Below, piece after piece: positions 8,922 to 17,161 of a stretch of 64,000 nt of DNA (within the stretch, counting starts at the first letter, position 1; every line of letters begins with the position of its first letter). Both the position numbers and the translations under genes were made by a program. The notes under the pieces were generated by a model that saw only the letters and a list, made by a program, of their open reading frames with translations, was not told the DNA's origin and searched no databases. This DNA is from Chrysogorgia sp. JL179-B06 (taxonomy: Eukaryota; Cnidaria; Anthozoa; Scleralcyonacea; Chrysogorgiidae), in the NCBI GenBank assembly GCA_035772405.1, contig JAYKKM010000181.1, positions 419,001 to 483,000 on the forward strand. Direction: 5' to 3'.

Positions 8922-9266
8922 TCAAGAATCAAATGTGTCTAACGCTGGACGACAAGCTCTACGATTTTCTGACGCGCTAACCACAGTACTCACAGGCTCC
9001 AGTTGCGTTTCTTTTTCACTGCTAATTGTGTACCACAACGAAGCACCAGCGATGATTACACCAAGTGTTCCGACAACATATCCATAGCTCCACTCACCAC
9101 CCTGTTCTTCATTGACTATCATTTCACGCATTTTCTTTTCTTTCGCAGCTTTCGATATCTCAGCCAACTTTTTACCGGCAGCGACGCGCTTTGGGTCCTT
9201 CACCTTAACACTTTTCACATCAGCCGTGATCTTCGCTTCAACAGCCGTCTGTGAGTCCTCAACCAT
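8922..9266 (-). CDS. Small single-pass membrane protein
   Basis: A 114-aa protein. The N-terminal half is highly charged (KDPKRVAAGKKLAEISKAAK), then one clear membrane segment (YGYVVGTLGVIIAGASLWYTI), then a polar tail. Small proteins of this design, with a basic KDPxRVxxGKxL stretch before one membrane helix, recur in invertebrate Polintons as far as I recall. A minor virion or membrane role is inferred. It is the first gene of the leftward block, facing the gene at 9411 across a repeat-containing intergenic region. Confidence 0.68.
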   Translation of the reverse strand: MVEDSQTAVEAKITADVKSVKVKDPKRVAAGKKLAEISKAAKEKKMREMIVNEEQGGEWSYGYVVGTLGVIIAGASLWYTISSEKETQLEPVSTVVSASENRRACRPALDTFDS

Positions 9267-9410
9267 CTAATACACTATCACGTGTTATCTTACTCACAGT
9301 TGACCTCACAGGTGTCTCACAGTTGACCTCACAGGTGTCTCACAGATGACCTCACAGTTCCAGACCAAACGCACTAAAAAAATTAGGATTTTTTCTGAGA
9401 GTATAACATA
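9267..9410. promoter_or_regulatory. Divergent intergenic region with 23-bp direct repeats
   Basis: This region separates leftward and rightward genes, so promoters for both probably lie here. At 9293-9360 it holds about three copies of a 23-bp unit (CTCACAGTTGACCTCACAGG then TGT), the last one partly diverged. A TATAACATAATG stretch directly precedes the rightward start codon. Confidence 0.6.
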
Positions 9411-10016
9411 ATGACTCAAGCCAGAGAAATCAGCGAAGAAGATATTGCCAACATGTTGAGAACAGCCTTTATCAGTGTGCCCACCCTACAAGGCGCCTCT
9501 GGACCTACCGTCTTAAACGAGTACTTCTCAACATACACAATGTTCGACCCCGACCCTGAAGGACCACCAAAACGGCTTGGCTCTCAGATCCGCCATACGA
9601 GGTATCTTCTCGACGCTTGGATCGATCTTCGAGAAGACAGAGCCAACGAGCTTGCTGATACATTAGCTGGCATAATCCCTGTGTGGTGTTACTCATCATT
9701 CAAGTACCTTATGTTAGTGAGTTACGTCTACTTGAGCGACCCTAGTGAGTCCACAGCCACATTACTCGGTAACTCCCTCCAAGTGTTCTTAGCGACCCTT
9801 CTATGGAAACCATGCCCAACCAAAGCCAAAGCGTGGCTAGAGCTCGCCGCAAACCGTGACGTTCACGTTTGCAAGGTGGGGTGTAACGAGATACTGGTGC
9901 GGACGATATCAGGGACCACGTACTCTCGCCAGCCCACAAACACTTTGCGAGAAATAAAAACGTGTACACCTGTCACCCATGCGGTGTGGTTACCAACGAC
10001 CCACTGTATCGCTTGA
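9411..10016 (+). CDS. Unknown Polinton gene, possibly frameshifted near its end
   Basis: A 201-aa frame starting with a good ATG. The first about 150 residues look like a folded helical protein (EEDIANMLRTAF, RYLLDAWIDLRED, YSSFKYLMLVSYVYL). The last about 40 residues look less protein-like. In another frame the same DNA encodes a finger-like stretch with CxxC and HxxxxxH spacing (about 9914-10060). A small indel near 9890-9940 may therefore have split one longer gene. I recognise no family. Confidence 0.55.
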   Translation: MTQAREISEEDIANMLRTAFISVPTLQGASGPTVLNEYFSTYTMFDPDPEGPPKRLGSQIRHTRYLLDAWIDLREDRANELADTLAGIIPVWCYSSFKYLMLVSYVYLSDPSESTATLLGNSLQVFLATLLWKPCPTKAKAWLELAANRDVHVCKVGCNEILVRTISGTTYSRQPTNTLREIKTCTPVTHAVWLPTTHCIA

Positions 10017-10144
10017 GACACAATAGCTCGAAGACTCATCTTAAAAACTTAGAGCTTCAGCGGATATTTAACAACGAGCAACAGTTGCCGCAAGAAAGAA
10101 GAGCGTTTCTCTGGGGGTATAGTAACCATGAAGAAAGTCGGTAA
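9914..10144 (+). other. Possible displaced 3' part of the upstream gene with a C2H2-like motif
   Basis: An open stretch in a different frame from 9411-10016. It contains YTCHPCGVV followed by RLRHNSSKTHLKN, the Cys-Cys-His-His spacing of a small zinc finger. It has no convincing start of its own and overlaps the thymidine kinase start. It may be the real C-terminus of the 9411 gene after a frameshift, or chance. Confidence 0.35.
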
Positions 10145-10700
10145 ACTAGAAATCGTGATTGGTCCCATGTTTGCAGGAAAAACGACAGAGACTCTCCGCA
10201 GGTTAGTCACATTAAGTAAATCAGGGCTCAAAGTCGTGTACATGAACAACGCAGGTGACACTAGACGAACTGACCACACGTTCTCCACACATCGTCAGAC
10301 CATTGTCGTCGGATCAGACAGTTTACCTGCGAAGTTAATCACCAACCTTCCGAGTTCTTCCGAGATAGCTGACTACGACGTCATCGGAATTGATGAGGGC
10401 CATTGGTACTCTGGGTTACTCCCAATTATTCACGAGTACATCAAAGCCGGCATTCATGTCATTATTTGTGGTCTCATAACAACGGAGCACTTAAAAAAGC
10501 TTGGTGAGCTTGACACACTCTTCCCAGTAGCAGACGACATCACATTTCTAAAAGCGTATTGCGCCGTTTGTCGCGACACTTACGGAACAACTGTTGAAGC
10601 GCCATTCAATTGGAGATACAACCCAGGACCATCGTTCGTTGGTGGCGCTGAGCAATATCGTGCAGTGTGTAGACGTCATCATCCTTCCACACAAAATTAA
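10128..10700 (+). CDS. tk: Thymidine kinase, type II (TK1-like)
   Basis: A 190-aa protein of normal length for the TK1 family, which phosphorylates thymidine to dTMP in the salvage pathway. The P-loop GPMFAGKTT is at residues 12-20. The acidic motif IDEGHWYSG (about 90) carries the Walker B Asp and the Glu proposed as catalytic base. Zinc-type cysteines are at CAVC (about 146) and CRRHH near the end, and the substrate-side lasso region (FVGGAEQYRAVC) is present. The frame is intact. It lies alone in the mixed middle of the element. Salvage kinases are common in large DNA viruses but not part of the usual Polinton core, so it may have been acquired; it would raise dTTP for replication. Confidence 0.93.
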   Translation: MKKVGKLEIVIGPMFAGKTTETLRRLVTLSKSGLKVVYMNNAGDTRRTDHTFSTHRQTIVVGSDSLPAKLITNLPSSSEIADYDVIGIDEGHWYSGLLPIIHEYIKAGIHVIICGLITTEHLKKLGELDTLFPVADDITFLKAYCAVCRDTYGTTVEAPFNWRYNPGPSFVGGAEQYRAVCRRHHPSTQN

Positions 10701-10975
10701 GGGTGTTCTCGGATACCCCACTTTTTAAAATTTAGACATTGGTCACATGAAGCGTCCAATGTATCGTAGAAACATTTTTTCACACAGTGGTCAGAAGGTT
10801 TGTGAAGTAAATAGAGAAAGTTTCGCAGACATTTTTTACCAAGTTAAAAACGTCTTTAAAAAATGCTAGAGCAGTTGTCACTTCAGACGTCGTCTCAACA
10901 ACGAGAACGAGTGCTAACTCGACTCATTACTCACTGTCTAAAAAGTCTCTTTACAATAGCGTCTCTCGTGGTTAC

Positions 10976-11732
10976 TCAACGCTGATTTATTTTAAATTTA
11001 CGAAGGCAGTGAGAGCACTGAAACCCAACGTCAAAAAGATATTTTATTACCGTGGTAATAGCGTCGTCGTACGAGTCGCACAAGAGTGTTAGATACCCAG
11101 CGGATTTGTATCTGAGCAACAGAGACTCCTGCTCTTTGGACGTCTTGCCTGTACCACCTGGATTCTTGAACTCAATCACAAGCCCGCTATGCTGTCGGTT
11201 TGCATTAGCAATAATCAAGTCAGGCGTTCCACGTTGGTAGCCTTTTTTTCCACGAATTTATTCTTTTACTCGAAGTGTCTTGATTCTCACCACAAGCAGC
11301 TATCAAAATAGCTTCTGGATAATATTTCCTAAGAAAACCAACAACTTTCGTGTGTAGATCGAACTCGGTGATCATTTTAAATTGATTGTGTTTGAGACCA
11401 ACGCTAGCTAAACTTTTTCTAACGCTTGGTAAGACCTCTGAGTGCACCCACCTTCCAAAGTGTTTCGCACGCTCCATTTTACTCGAGAACGTCAGTGAGT
11501 AGACCCCAAGTTCGTTGATAAACGAGGCCTGCTCTATCTTCATTTTACAATCAGGTTCGACGTGGTCGTTGACTGCATCTTTTGGTCGAGCGTAACCTAG
11601 AGCACTTGCGACTTCTCTTGCTTTGAACCATATTTCACCGTTGTGATTAGCCATCGTGATTTGGTGACCATCGAATAATTGCACTGAGTTGGTTGCCATT
11701 ACTATAGCCTCGCAAAAAAGACTACTCGACAT
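10976..11732 (-). pseudogene. BRO-N protein with PD-(D/E)xK-type nuclease part, split by a 1-nt frameshift
   Basis: The first part (11732-11220) starts with a BRO-N domain: FDGHQITMANHNGEIWFKAREVA-type strands, LGYARPKDAV, and HVxxxxK then INELGVYSLTFSS. Proteins with this domain bind DNA in baculoviruses, phages and large DNA viruses. The following part has FDLHTKVVGFLRKYYPEA. The frame then ends early. In the neighbouring frame DNA continues with GTPDLIIANA and LVIEFKNPGG, the PD and ExK motifs of VRR-NUC/Hjc-type nucleases, and later two cysteines (CSHC). The shift lies in a run of seven A (11243-11249 on the plus strand as T). It could be decay, an assembly error or a programmed slip. Confidence 0.8.
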
Positions 11733-11870
11733 AGGTGTCAGGTTTTTTATAGATCTGGTTTGTTGTGTACCAATGCAGCAAATACGTTTTATTAGTCCTC
11801 AGTTTTCTACGTCGTCTGAAAAAGTTTCTAATGTTACGAGCCAGTTTTCTAAGCCAACCCATCACATAAC

Positions 11871-12080
11871 TTAGGTCACGTCTCCTACCACTCCTACTTT
11901 GTCTAATTCTGCGGGTATCATAATAGGTTCGCCGTAAGTCTTTTTAGACCTCATACCAATCTCAGCGTGGAGCTCGAGAGTGACGTCACCGCGGCCAAAC
12001 GATCCACCAGCTTTGAACATGTGATCAGTCGTCTTATTTATCTTATATATTTCATGAGTTCTCGAAATACATGCTCCCAT
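11871..12080 (-). CDS. Small protein with a possible N-myristoylation signal
   Basis: A 69-aa frame starting MGACIS: Gly2 and Ser6 fit the N-myristoylation consensus, and Cys4 could take a palmitate. The rest is a mixed soluble sequence with no membrane helix. It ends with its stop codon 9 bp from 11880 and begins directly beside the stop of the fibre-like gene (12081). The small size limits certainty. If real, a lipid-anchored product is plausible. Confidence 0.5.
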   Translation of the reverse strand: MGACISRTHEIYKINKTTDHMFKAGGSFGRGDVTLELHAEIGMRSKKTYGEPIMIPAELDKVGVVGDVT

Positions 12081-12923
12081 TTACTTTACACCATATTCCT
12101 TCATCATTTCTCCACCCATGATTATGATGTCTCGGTTTGTCATGTAACCACTCACAATTTTCACACCGTAGAACTCTATCAACGATGGGTGCGCATAAGG
12201 TGCGAGTGGTATTCTTGGTCGATGTATTCCAAAAATTGTTCCGTAGGGTGCGCCTATCTTTTTCATATTTGCTATGAAGTCTGAATCGGTTGACTTAACG
12301 TTGTTGACTCTGACGTGCGAATTGCTCATTTGCCAGTGTATTGATATCATATGCATTTTGGTGAGGTCAATAATACTCGGAATAGTGCATACTTTCTCCA
12401 TCGCTGGGATGCTACCACCATACGCGAGCTTGTTGGTCACACCAGTCTTGTACCCTATGAACTTATCCCAACTACCATCGTCGTTTGATATAATTGTCTC
12501 CCAATTTGATCCAGCGGTTCTCATGGGTAACCTCACCACAACAAAAATGGAGAGATCACACCATTGCATACTGGGGCAATTAAAATGAAGACCTGACTCA
12601 AGTGGGATTGGTGTTAACACGGGGGATAGAAAACTTTGACTCACACCGCTGATGCCAACAATAGGACCATAAGCCGGGTTGTTTTGCACTAATTTACTTG
12701 TTTCACCAATGGCTTTCACTTTGTTTGAACCATTGGTGTGAAATTCCACGTTTTTCAAGGCGTGTGTGCTAACGTTAAAGTCGAGCACAACGTTGTAGGA
12801 CTGACTCTTGAGGTAGCTTGATAGCAATTGCTCTAGAGTTCTTTTATTCGCAGCGTCTGAGTCATCGACTGGGTCTGCTACGTTTTTTATCGCTGAGCCT
12901 TGCATGTCTATTAGTCCAGACAT
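12081..12923 (-). CDS. Fibre-like, lectin-type protein
   Basis: A 280-aa protein. The N-terminus (MSGLIDMQGSAIKNVADP then DDSDAANKRTLEQL) resembles the repeated motif at the base of phage and virus fibres, where DPxxDxDAANKxY precedes a trimeric stalk. The middle and C-terminal part look like a beta-sandwich of the concanavalin/laminin-G kind: a WETIISNDDGSW strand pair, MHMISIHWQMSNSHVRVNN, and a terminal YxxKIVSGYMTNRDI..EYGVK pattern typical of such domains. A particle-surface attachment role is inferred from this; no family match can be proved by eye. The gene is intact and leftward. Confidence 0.62.
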   Translation of the reverse strand: MSGLIDMQGSAIKNVADPVDDSDAANKRTLEQLLSSYLKSQSYNVVLDFNVSTHALKNVEFHTNGSNKVKAIGETSKLVQNNPAYGPIVGISGVSQSFLSPVLTPIPLESGLHFNCPSMQWCDLSIFVVVRLPMRTAGSNWETIISNDDGSWDKFIGYKTGVTNKLAYGGSIPAMEKVCTIPSIIDLTKMHMISIHWQMSNSHVRVNNVKSTDSDFIANMKKIGAPYGTIFGIHRPRIPLAPYAHPSLIEFYGVKIVSGYMTNRDIIIMGGEMMKEYGVK

Positions 12924-13034
12924 CCTTCCACCGGTCGCGCTTAATTTAGGATCTTCGTCCAGATGCCTTTTCGTTCTCTTTAGTATTTTATCGTGAGGGT
13001 CGTCAGACTCATACCCATAGTTTTAGACTCATTA

Positions 13035-14528
13035 CTACTTCAAGGTGTATTTGGTTAGCAGATAGCCAGATACCGCTGAGAACCCCAAGATTATCGCCAA
13101 CGTTGTCGTGTCTGACTTACTTGTGGTAGTGACCACTGTTTTTCTCACAGGGAGTGGTGTCACATTTTCTTGGTAAACTTTTTTAGCCACAGTCGTTGGT
13201 ACCACCACCACACTTTCTTGGTTAGCTTTTCTCTTCACAAGATTTGTTGGCGCTACTAATGGGTGAGTCACCACATTTTCTTGGTGGACTTTTTTAGCCG
13301 TAATTGTTGGTGTTGTTGCATTCAAGCTAGTGTTCACCCCAAATTTCATGGACTCTGTGGCAATCTTTAATAAGTTGTTGTACCCAGCGATTTTATTCTT
13401 GAGAATTACTACATTGCTCGGCATTAACCACGTACTTGGCGACACTGCAAGATTTTGGACAACGTTGGTGTCTCTAATCGATTTATTCATGTTGAGGATC
13501 CATGTTGATACGTCGTACTGTATAACACTGTCAGAAAACAACTTGCGGAATTCTTGTTGGGTTTCTAGACTTCCCGCAGAACCACCAACGACTGATACAC
13601 GTGTTCTCGCTTGCGCACCAAGTGTGGAGTACACAAAGGACTCTATGCTTTGGTTTAGATATTGCAACCCAATGTTGGTAAAGCCATCCGAGAGTCGCGC
13701 GACGTATCGTTTGTAATCGTTCTGAACGTCGTTGAGTGTGAACACTCTGGATTCGCCTGTTGTGCCATCGCTCAGGACTTTATTCTGGTAGTAGTGCCTT
13801 CTGGGAATCTTGGAAATCTTACCATACAATTCGGAAGCGTCAAATTCTCTACTTATTGATTTCATGGTCTCGCCACCTTCCATTCTTCTGAGAAGTCTCC
13901 TAATGGTGAAGTACAAATGAAACCTCATCACACTTGTAACCACAGGGTGAACTTCTTGTGACACTGACAAATGTTGCAACGACACTCCACAACAGAAACT
14001 TGCACAATACGTCGCAAACACAATACGGTAGTAAGATTCGCTGTCATCCCACTCTGATTTTGTCTTTGGCGTGGTGACTCGCAAGGTTGGTAGCTTTGAC
14101 ATGAAGTAGCTACTCTGGTTAACGAAGACTTTAAAGTTATTCACTGGATAATTCAACACATTTTCTGTTGGATAACCGTCCCAAAGTCCCCAGTGGTTCT
14201 TATGACCTTTTGGTAGTGGTTGGATAGTTCCACCACCTTGCCATATTATTGGGAACTTACTATTGTGTAGCCACCTCCACATTTTTTTATCATTTTTGAA
14301 GGTCGCGCTGGTTATGTCTGTGCTGAGGATGTCATTGTTTCTGAAATACACGTCGACACTCATGATCTTACCATCTTGCAAAATATTTGGATAGAACTCA
14401 AATTTGCTTAAAGTGGCGTGAGGATACTTTTTGATGAGGTCTGCCTTCGCGTCGTGTGTGGCCTTTGATGTGTTAGCCATCGCGAGTTTGTAGTGCTTTC
14501 CATAGTAATCATGAAGGGCTTTCTGCAT
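13035..14528 (-). CDS. Large unknown Polinton protein with C-terminal membrane anchor
   Basis: The frame runs to 14558, but the ATG at 14528 (MQKALHDYY) avoids overlap with the divergent gene and follows an AT-rich promoter-like stretch; this start gives 497 aa. The body is mixed alpha/beta with many aromatic residues. Near residues 420-465 three imperfect repeats occur (KKVHQENV, KRKANQESV, KKVYQENV). The last about 20 residues are a hydrophobic anchor (TLAIILGFSAVSGYLLTKY). No enzymatic motif is recognised. It could be a large structural or host-interaction protein. The divergent arrangement with the 14573 gene suggests shared promoter control. Confidence 0.72.
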   Translation of the reverse strand: MQKALHDYYGKHYKLAMANTSKATHDAKADLIKKYPHATLSKFEFYPNILQDGKIMSVDVYFRNNDILSTDITSATFKNDKKMWRWLHNSKFPIIWQGGGTIQPLPKGHKNHWGLWDGYPTENVLNYPVNNFKVFVNQSSYFMSKLPTLRVTTPKTKSEWDDSESYYRIVFATYCASFCCGVSLQHLSVSQEVHPVVTSVMRFHLYFTIRRLLRRMEGGETMKSISREFDASELYGKISKIPRRHYYQNKVLSDGTTGESRVFTLNDVQNDYKRYVARLSDGFTNIGLQYLNQSIESFVYSTLGAQARTRVSVVGGSAGSLETQQEFRKLFSDSVIQYDVSTWILNMNKSIRDTNVVQNLAVSPSTWLMPSNVVILKNKIAGYNNLLKIATESMKFGVNTSLNATTPTITAKKVHQENVVTHPLVAPTNLVKRKANQESVVVVPTTVAKKVYQENVTPLPVRKTVVTTTSKSDTTTLAIILGFSAVSGYLLTKYTLK

Positions 14529-14572
14529 ATATAACATACCATATGTTACACATAACACATGCTACATTATAT
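14529..14572. promoter_or_regulatory. Compact divergent promoter-like region
   Basis: A 44-bp AT-rich gap between the two outward-facing start codons. It contains TATATAACATA on the left and ATTATATATGG on the right, plus near-inverted CATATG/ACATAACACATG pieces. TATA-like motifs abut both start codons, which would give very short leaders. Confidence 0.5.
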
Positions 14573-15235
14573 ATGGTCAGGGTTGTAGTATTGATTAGAG
14601 GTCCAACGGAAACTGTGGATCTACCAGAGGCACTTTTGACGTTTGGCTCAGACCCTCACTTACTAGTGAAAAAAGCGACCATCTTTTGGGACTATGTTAA
14701 CGTGGAGACTGGCGTGAATGATGAAATAAGTTACAACAGCAACAAACACGTTTTTGAGTCTGGGTACCACACTTTTAAAATGATCGCCGACGAGTTGAAA
14801 GGATTAGGGGCTATTGGGTTAGTAGCCAACAAACATAATTCAAAGTGTGAGATAAAAACTGACCAACAATTAGAGCTGTTTAAGTTTGGAGAACTCTTAG
14901 GGTTCAACGATAACACAACGGTGAGTAGTAGTGGTTTGGTCAGCCCTAACGTTGTGAACGTTAACAAAGGGTTGAAGTACGTACAAGTAGGTTGTAGCAT
15001 TGTGAACAGACCTGAGAATATTGTTAATGGTAGCAAAAGCGAGGTTATCGTTGAGTTACCATTGACCACCACTCAACCACTGAAGAGTTCCGTTCAACAC
15101 TTCTTCAACATTGAGTCGAAGGTGTCGATAAACAAAGGCGCTTTCACACAGCTGGTGTTTAATGTGACTGACCAAGATGGTAGTGGTGTCAACGTTGGTG
15201 ACATATTGTTAGACTTGTATGCGACGCTTGAGTAG
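14573..15235 (+). CDS. Candidate minor capsid (penton-type) protein, first paralogue
   Basis: A 220-aa protein from the ATG at 14573; an upstream ATG at 14543 would overlap the divergent gene. It is beta-rich without membrane segments. It is a paralogue of the next gene: both share the ATIFWDYVNV/ATVFWNYNNV block, the KGLKYVQVGC/KGLKYVEVSC block, a ESKVSINKG/ESKVKIKKG stretch, and the same final strand pattern ending in a short aliphatic tail. It lies at the start of the rightward virion block. Polintons encode a single jelly-roll penton of about this size, so this pair is the best candidate here, but by position and general character only. Confidence 0.6.
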   Translation: MVRVVVLIRGPTETVDLPEALLTFGSDPHLLVKKATIFWDYVNVETGVNDEISYNSNKHVFESGYHTFKMIADELKGLGAIGLVANKHNSKCEIKTDQQLELFKFGELLGFNDNTTVSSSGLVSPNVVNVNKGLKYVQVGCSIVNRPENIVNGSKSEVIVELPLTTTQPLKSSVQHFFNIESKVSINKGAFTQLVFNVTDQDGSGVNVGDILLDLYATLE

Positions 15236-15254
15236 CTAAACGTGCGCTAAAGTA

Positions 15255-16046
15255 ATGAGTCTAAACTATGGGTATGACTCTGGTGGTTACACTGAGAAGA
15301 GACGTGTAGACGACAGTCCTCAAAAGTTGACGGTGCTTGTTGAAGGTGTGGAGAAAGTTGTAACTTTTGACTACAGTGTAGTGGCCACACATGATAACCC
15401 GTACATTATAGTCAAGACAGCCACTGTGTTTTGGAACTACAATAACGTGGCGAGTGATGTCGATATTCGATTCTTATTTGCTAGATCAGGAACACCGTAT
15501 TCAAGACTCGCGACAACTCGATTGAGTGGGGGTCATTACGACTTCGACGCGTTGGTTAGAGCTCTACGACTCACGCTCAGGGGGGTTAATGTGGACTTCG
15601 TGGTGGAGAGACTGGTGGCCACAGGTAAAAGTAGGGTCAGAGTTCGGGGTATGAGGTTTGGCATCACCAGCATAATAGAACTTAGGCTGGGTGACATTGG
15701 GCTTTTGCTTGGTTTCGCGAAGGACACAGGGATTACGTTAGATGCTAAGTGGCACGACAGTCCAAACAAGATTGACATGAACAAAGGTCTAAAGTATGTA
15801 GAGGTCTCGTGCGACGCTGTTGAGACGGAGAGCAATGTGGGCACTGATGGGAAGCGTAGTAATGTGATCACAACGTTGCCAATACCCACCGAGCAGTCTC
15901 TTGATGGGGGGATACAGCGCTACGCATATGTTGAGTCCAAGGTGAAAATTAAAAAAGGTATTTACTCAAGTATGACGTTTCGTGTCAAACCAAACAATGG
16001 TGACGCTGACATTGGCGCGGTGTTATTGGAACTGTATATTGTGTGA
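15255..16046 (+). CDS. Candidate minor capsid (penton-type) protein, second paralogue
   Basis: A 263-aa beta-rich protein starting 19 bp after its paralogue. It carries about 30 extra N-terminal residues (Tyr/Asp-rich, charged). The shared blocks noted for the first paralogue are present in the same order, with conserved N-K-G-L-K-Y-V in the middle and I-x-K-G-x-[FY] near the end. The paralogues are clearly diverged, so the duplication is old. The stop is 5 bp before the integrase ATG, which suggests joint transcription. Which of the two, if either, forms the vertex capsomer is unknown. Confidence 0.6.
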   Translation: MSLNYGYDSGGYTEKRRVDDSPQKLTVLVEGVEKVVTFDYSVVATHDNPYIIVKTATVFWNYNNVASDVDIRFLFARSGTPYSRLATTRLSGGHYDFDALVRALRLTLRGVNVDFVVERLVATGKSRVRVRGMRFGITSIIELRLGDIGLLLGFAKDTGITLDAKWHDSPNKIDMNKGLKYVEVSCDAVETESNVGTDGKRSNVITTLPIPTEQSLDGGIQRYAYVESKVKIKKGIYSSMTFRVKPNNGDADIGAVLLELYIV

Positions 16047-16051
16047 ATTAT

Positions 16052-17155
16052 ATGGAGCTTGGTGTGGAAACAGAACAAGGGTTGAGAGACATTTATTACA
16101 ATCCTAAGACAGGGTTCAGTGGTGTAGAGAGGTTGTATCAAAGTGCATTGGGAGACGGATTGAAAGTAACTAGAAAAACAGTGAAAGAATGGTTGACAGC
16201 GCAGGACACCTACACTAGGTACAAACCTATTGTGAGAAGACATAAGTTCCGCGCGACTTTTGTTGGATTTCTTGGTGAAGAGCTCCAAATGGACTTAGTG
16301 GACATGAGCAAGTACTCAAAACAGAATGGTGGTTATTATTGGATACTAACAGGCATTGAAATATTGAGTAGATACGCTTTTGGCATTGCAGTTTATAGAA
16401 AAGACGCTAAGAACATGACTAAGGCTGTTGGAAAATTGTTGGTTGACTTTAAAGATCGGTTTGGAGCCACACCTAAGTTAGCACAATTTGACGATGGACT
16501 CGAGTTCTACAACGTTGGGGTGAAAAGTTTGTTGAAAGAACATGGTGTTGAATATTTCAGCACTAAGACCGACAAAAAGGCTGCTGTTGTTGAGCGTTTT
16601 AATAGAAGTCTGAAGAGCGTTATGTGGAAGTACTTTTACGCTCGTGGAACGTACAAATGGGTTGACGCTTTGGACCAGTTCGTGAGCAATTACAATAGCA
16701 ATGTGAACCGCAGTATTATGATGAAGCCAAAGGATGTCAATAAGTCAAATGAGGGTGAAGTGTGGACCACTTTGTTTGGTCACCAATTTGCAGACAACCC
16801 ATTGCCAAAGTTTAGAGTTGGTGAGTCAGTGAGAATTAGTAAGTACAAGAGTGTGTTCACAAAGGGCTATGAAGCCAACTTCACTGAAGAGCTGTTTAAA
16901 GTGGTGAAAGTTATTCGTGGTGATCCGAATGTGTACGAAATTGAGGATCACACAGGTGAACAGATTATTGGTAAATTTTATGAACAGGAATTATCGTTGG
17001 TTAATAAGAAACATGGCGACGATGTGTACAGAGTTGAAAAGGTGTTGAAAAGAAAGAAAGTCAGAGGGAAGAAGATGGCGCTGGTCAAATGGTTGGGTTA
17101 TGAGAGCAAACATAATTCGTGGGTACCAGAAAGCGATATTCAAAATGTGAGCTAA
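16052..17155 (+). CDS. int: Retroviral-type integrase with C-terminal chromodomain
   Basis: A 367-aa integrase from the ATG at 16052; a GTG nine bases earlier overlaps the previous stop and is less likely. The rve core carries the D,D,E triad: Asp in QMDLVDMSKY (near 90), Asp in LAQFDDGLEFYN (near 150) and Glu in AVVERFNRSLK (near 187). A beta-barrel-like region follows (FRVGESVRISKYK), then a chromodomain at about 320-365 (VYRVEKVLKR, ALVKWLGYESKHNSWVP) with conserved aromatic residues. It would insert the element into DNA with 6-bp duplications, as seen at the ends. The chromodomain may target histone marks. All catalytic residues are present. Confidence 0.97.
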   Translation: MELGVETEQGLRDIYYNPKTGFSGVERLYQSALGDGLKVTRKTVKEWLTAQDTYTRYKPIVRRHKFRATFVGFLGEELQMDLVDMSKYSKQNGGYYWILTGIEILSRYAFGIAVYRKDAKNMTKAVGKLLVDFKDRFGATPKLAQFDDGLEFYNVGVKSLLKEHGVEYFSTKTDKKAAVVERFNRSLKSVMWKYFYARGTYKWVDALDQFVSNYNSNVNRSIMMKPKDVNKSNEGEVWTTLFGHQFADNPLPKFRVGESVRISKYKSVFTKGYEANFTEELFKVVKVIRGDPNVYEIEDHTGEQIIGKFYEQELSLVNKKHGDDVYRVEKVLKRKKVRGKKMALVKWLGYESKHNSWVPESDIQNVS

Positions 17156-17161
17156 TGTAAC

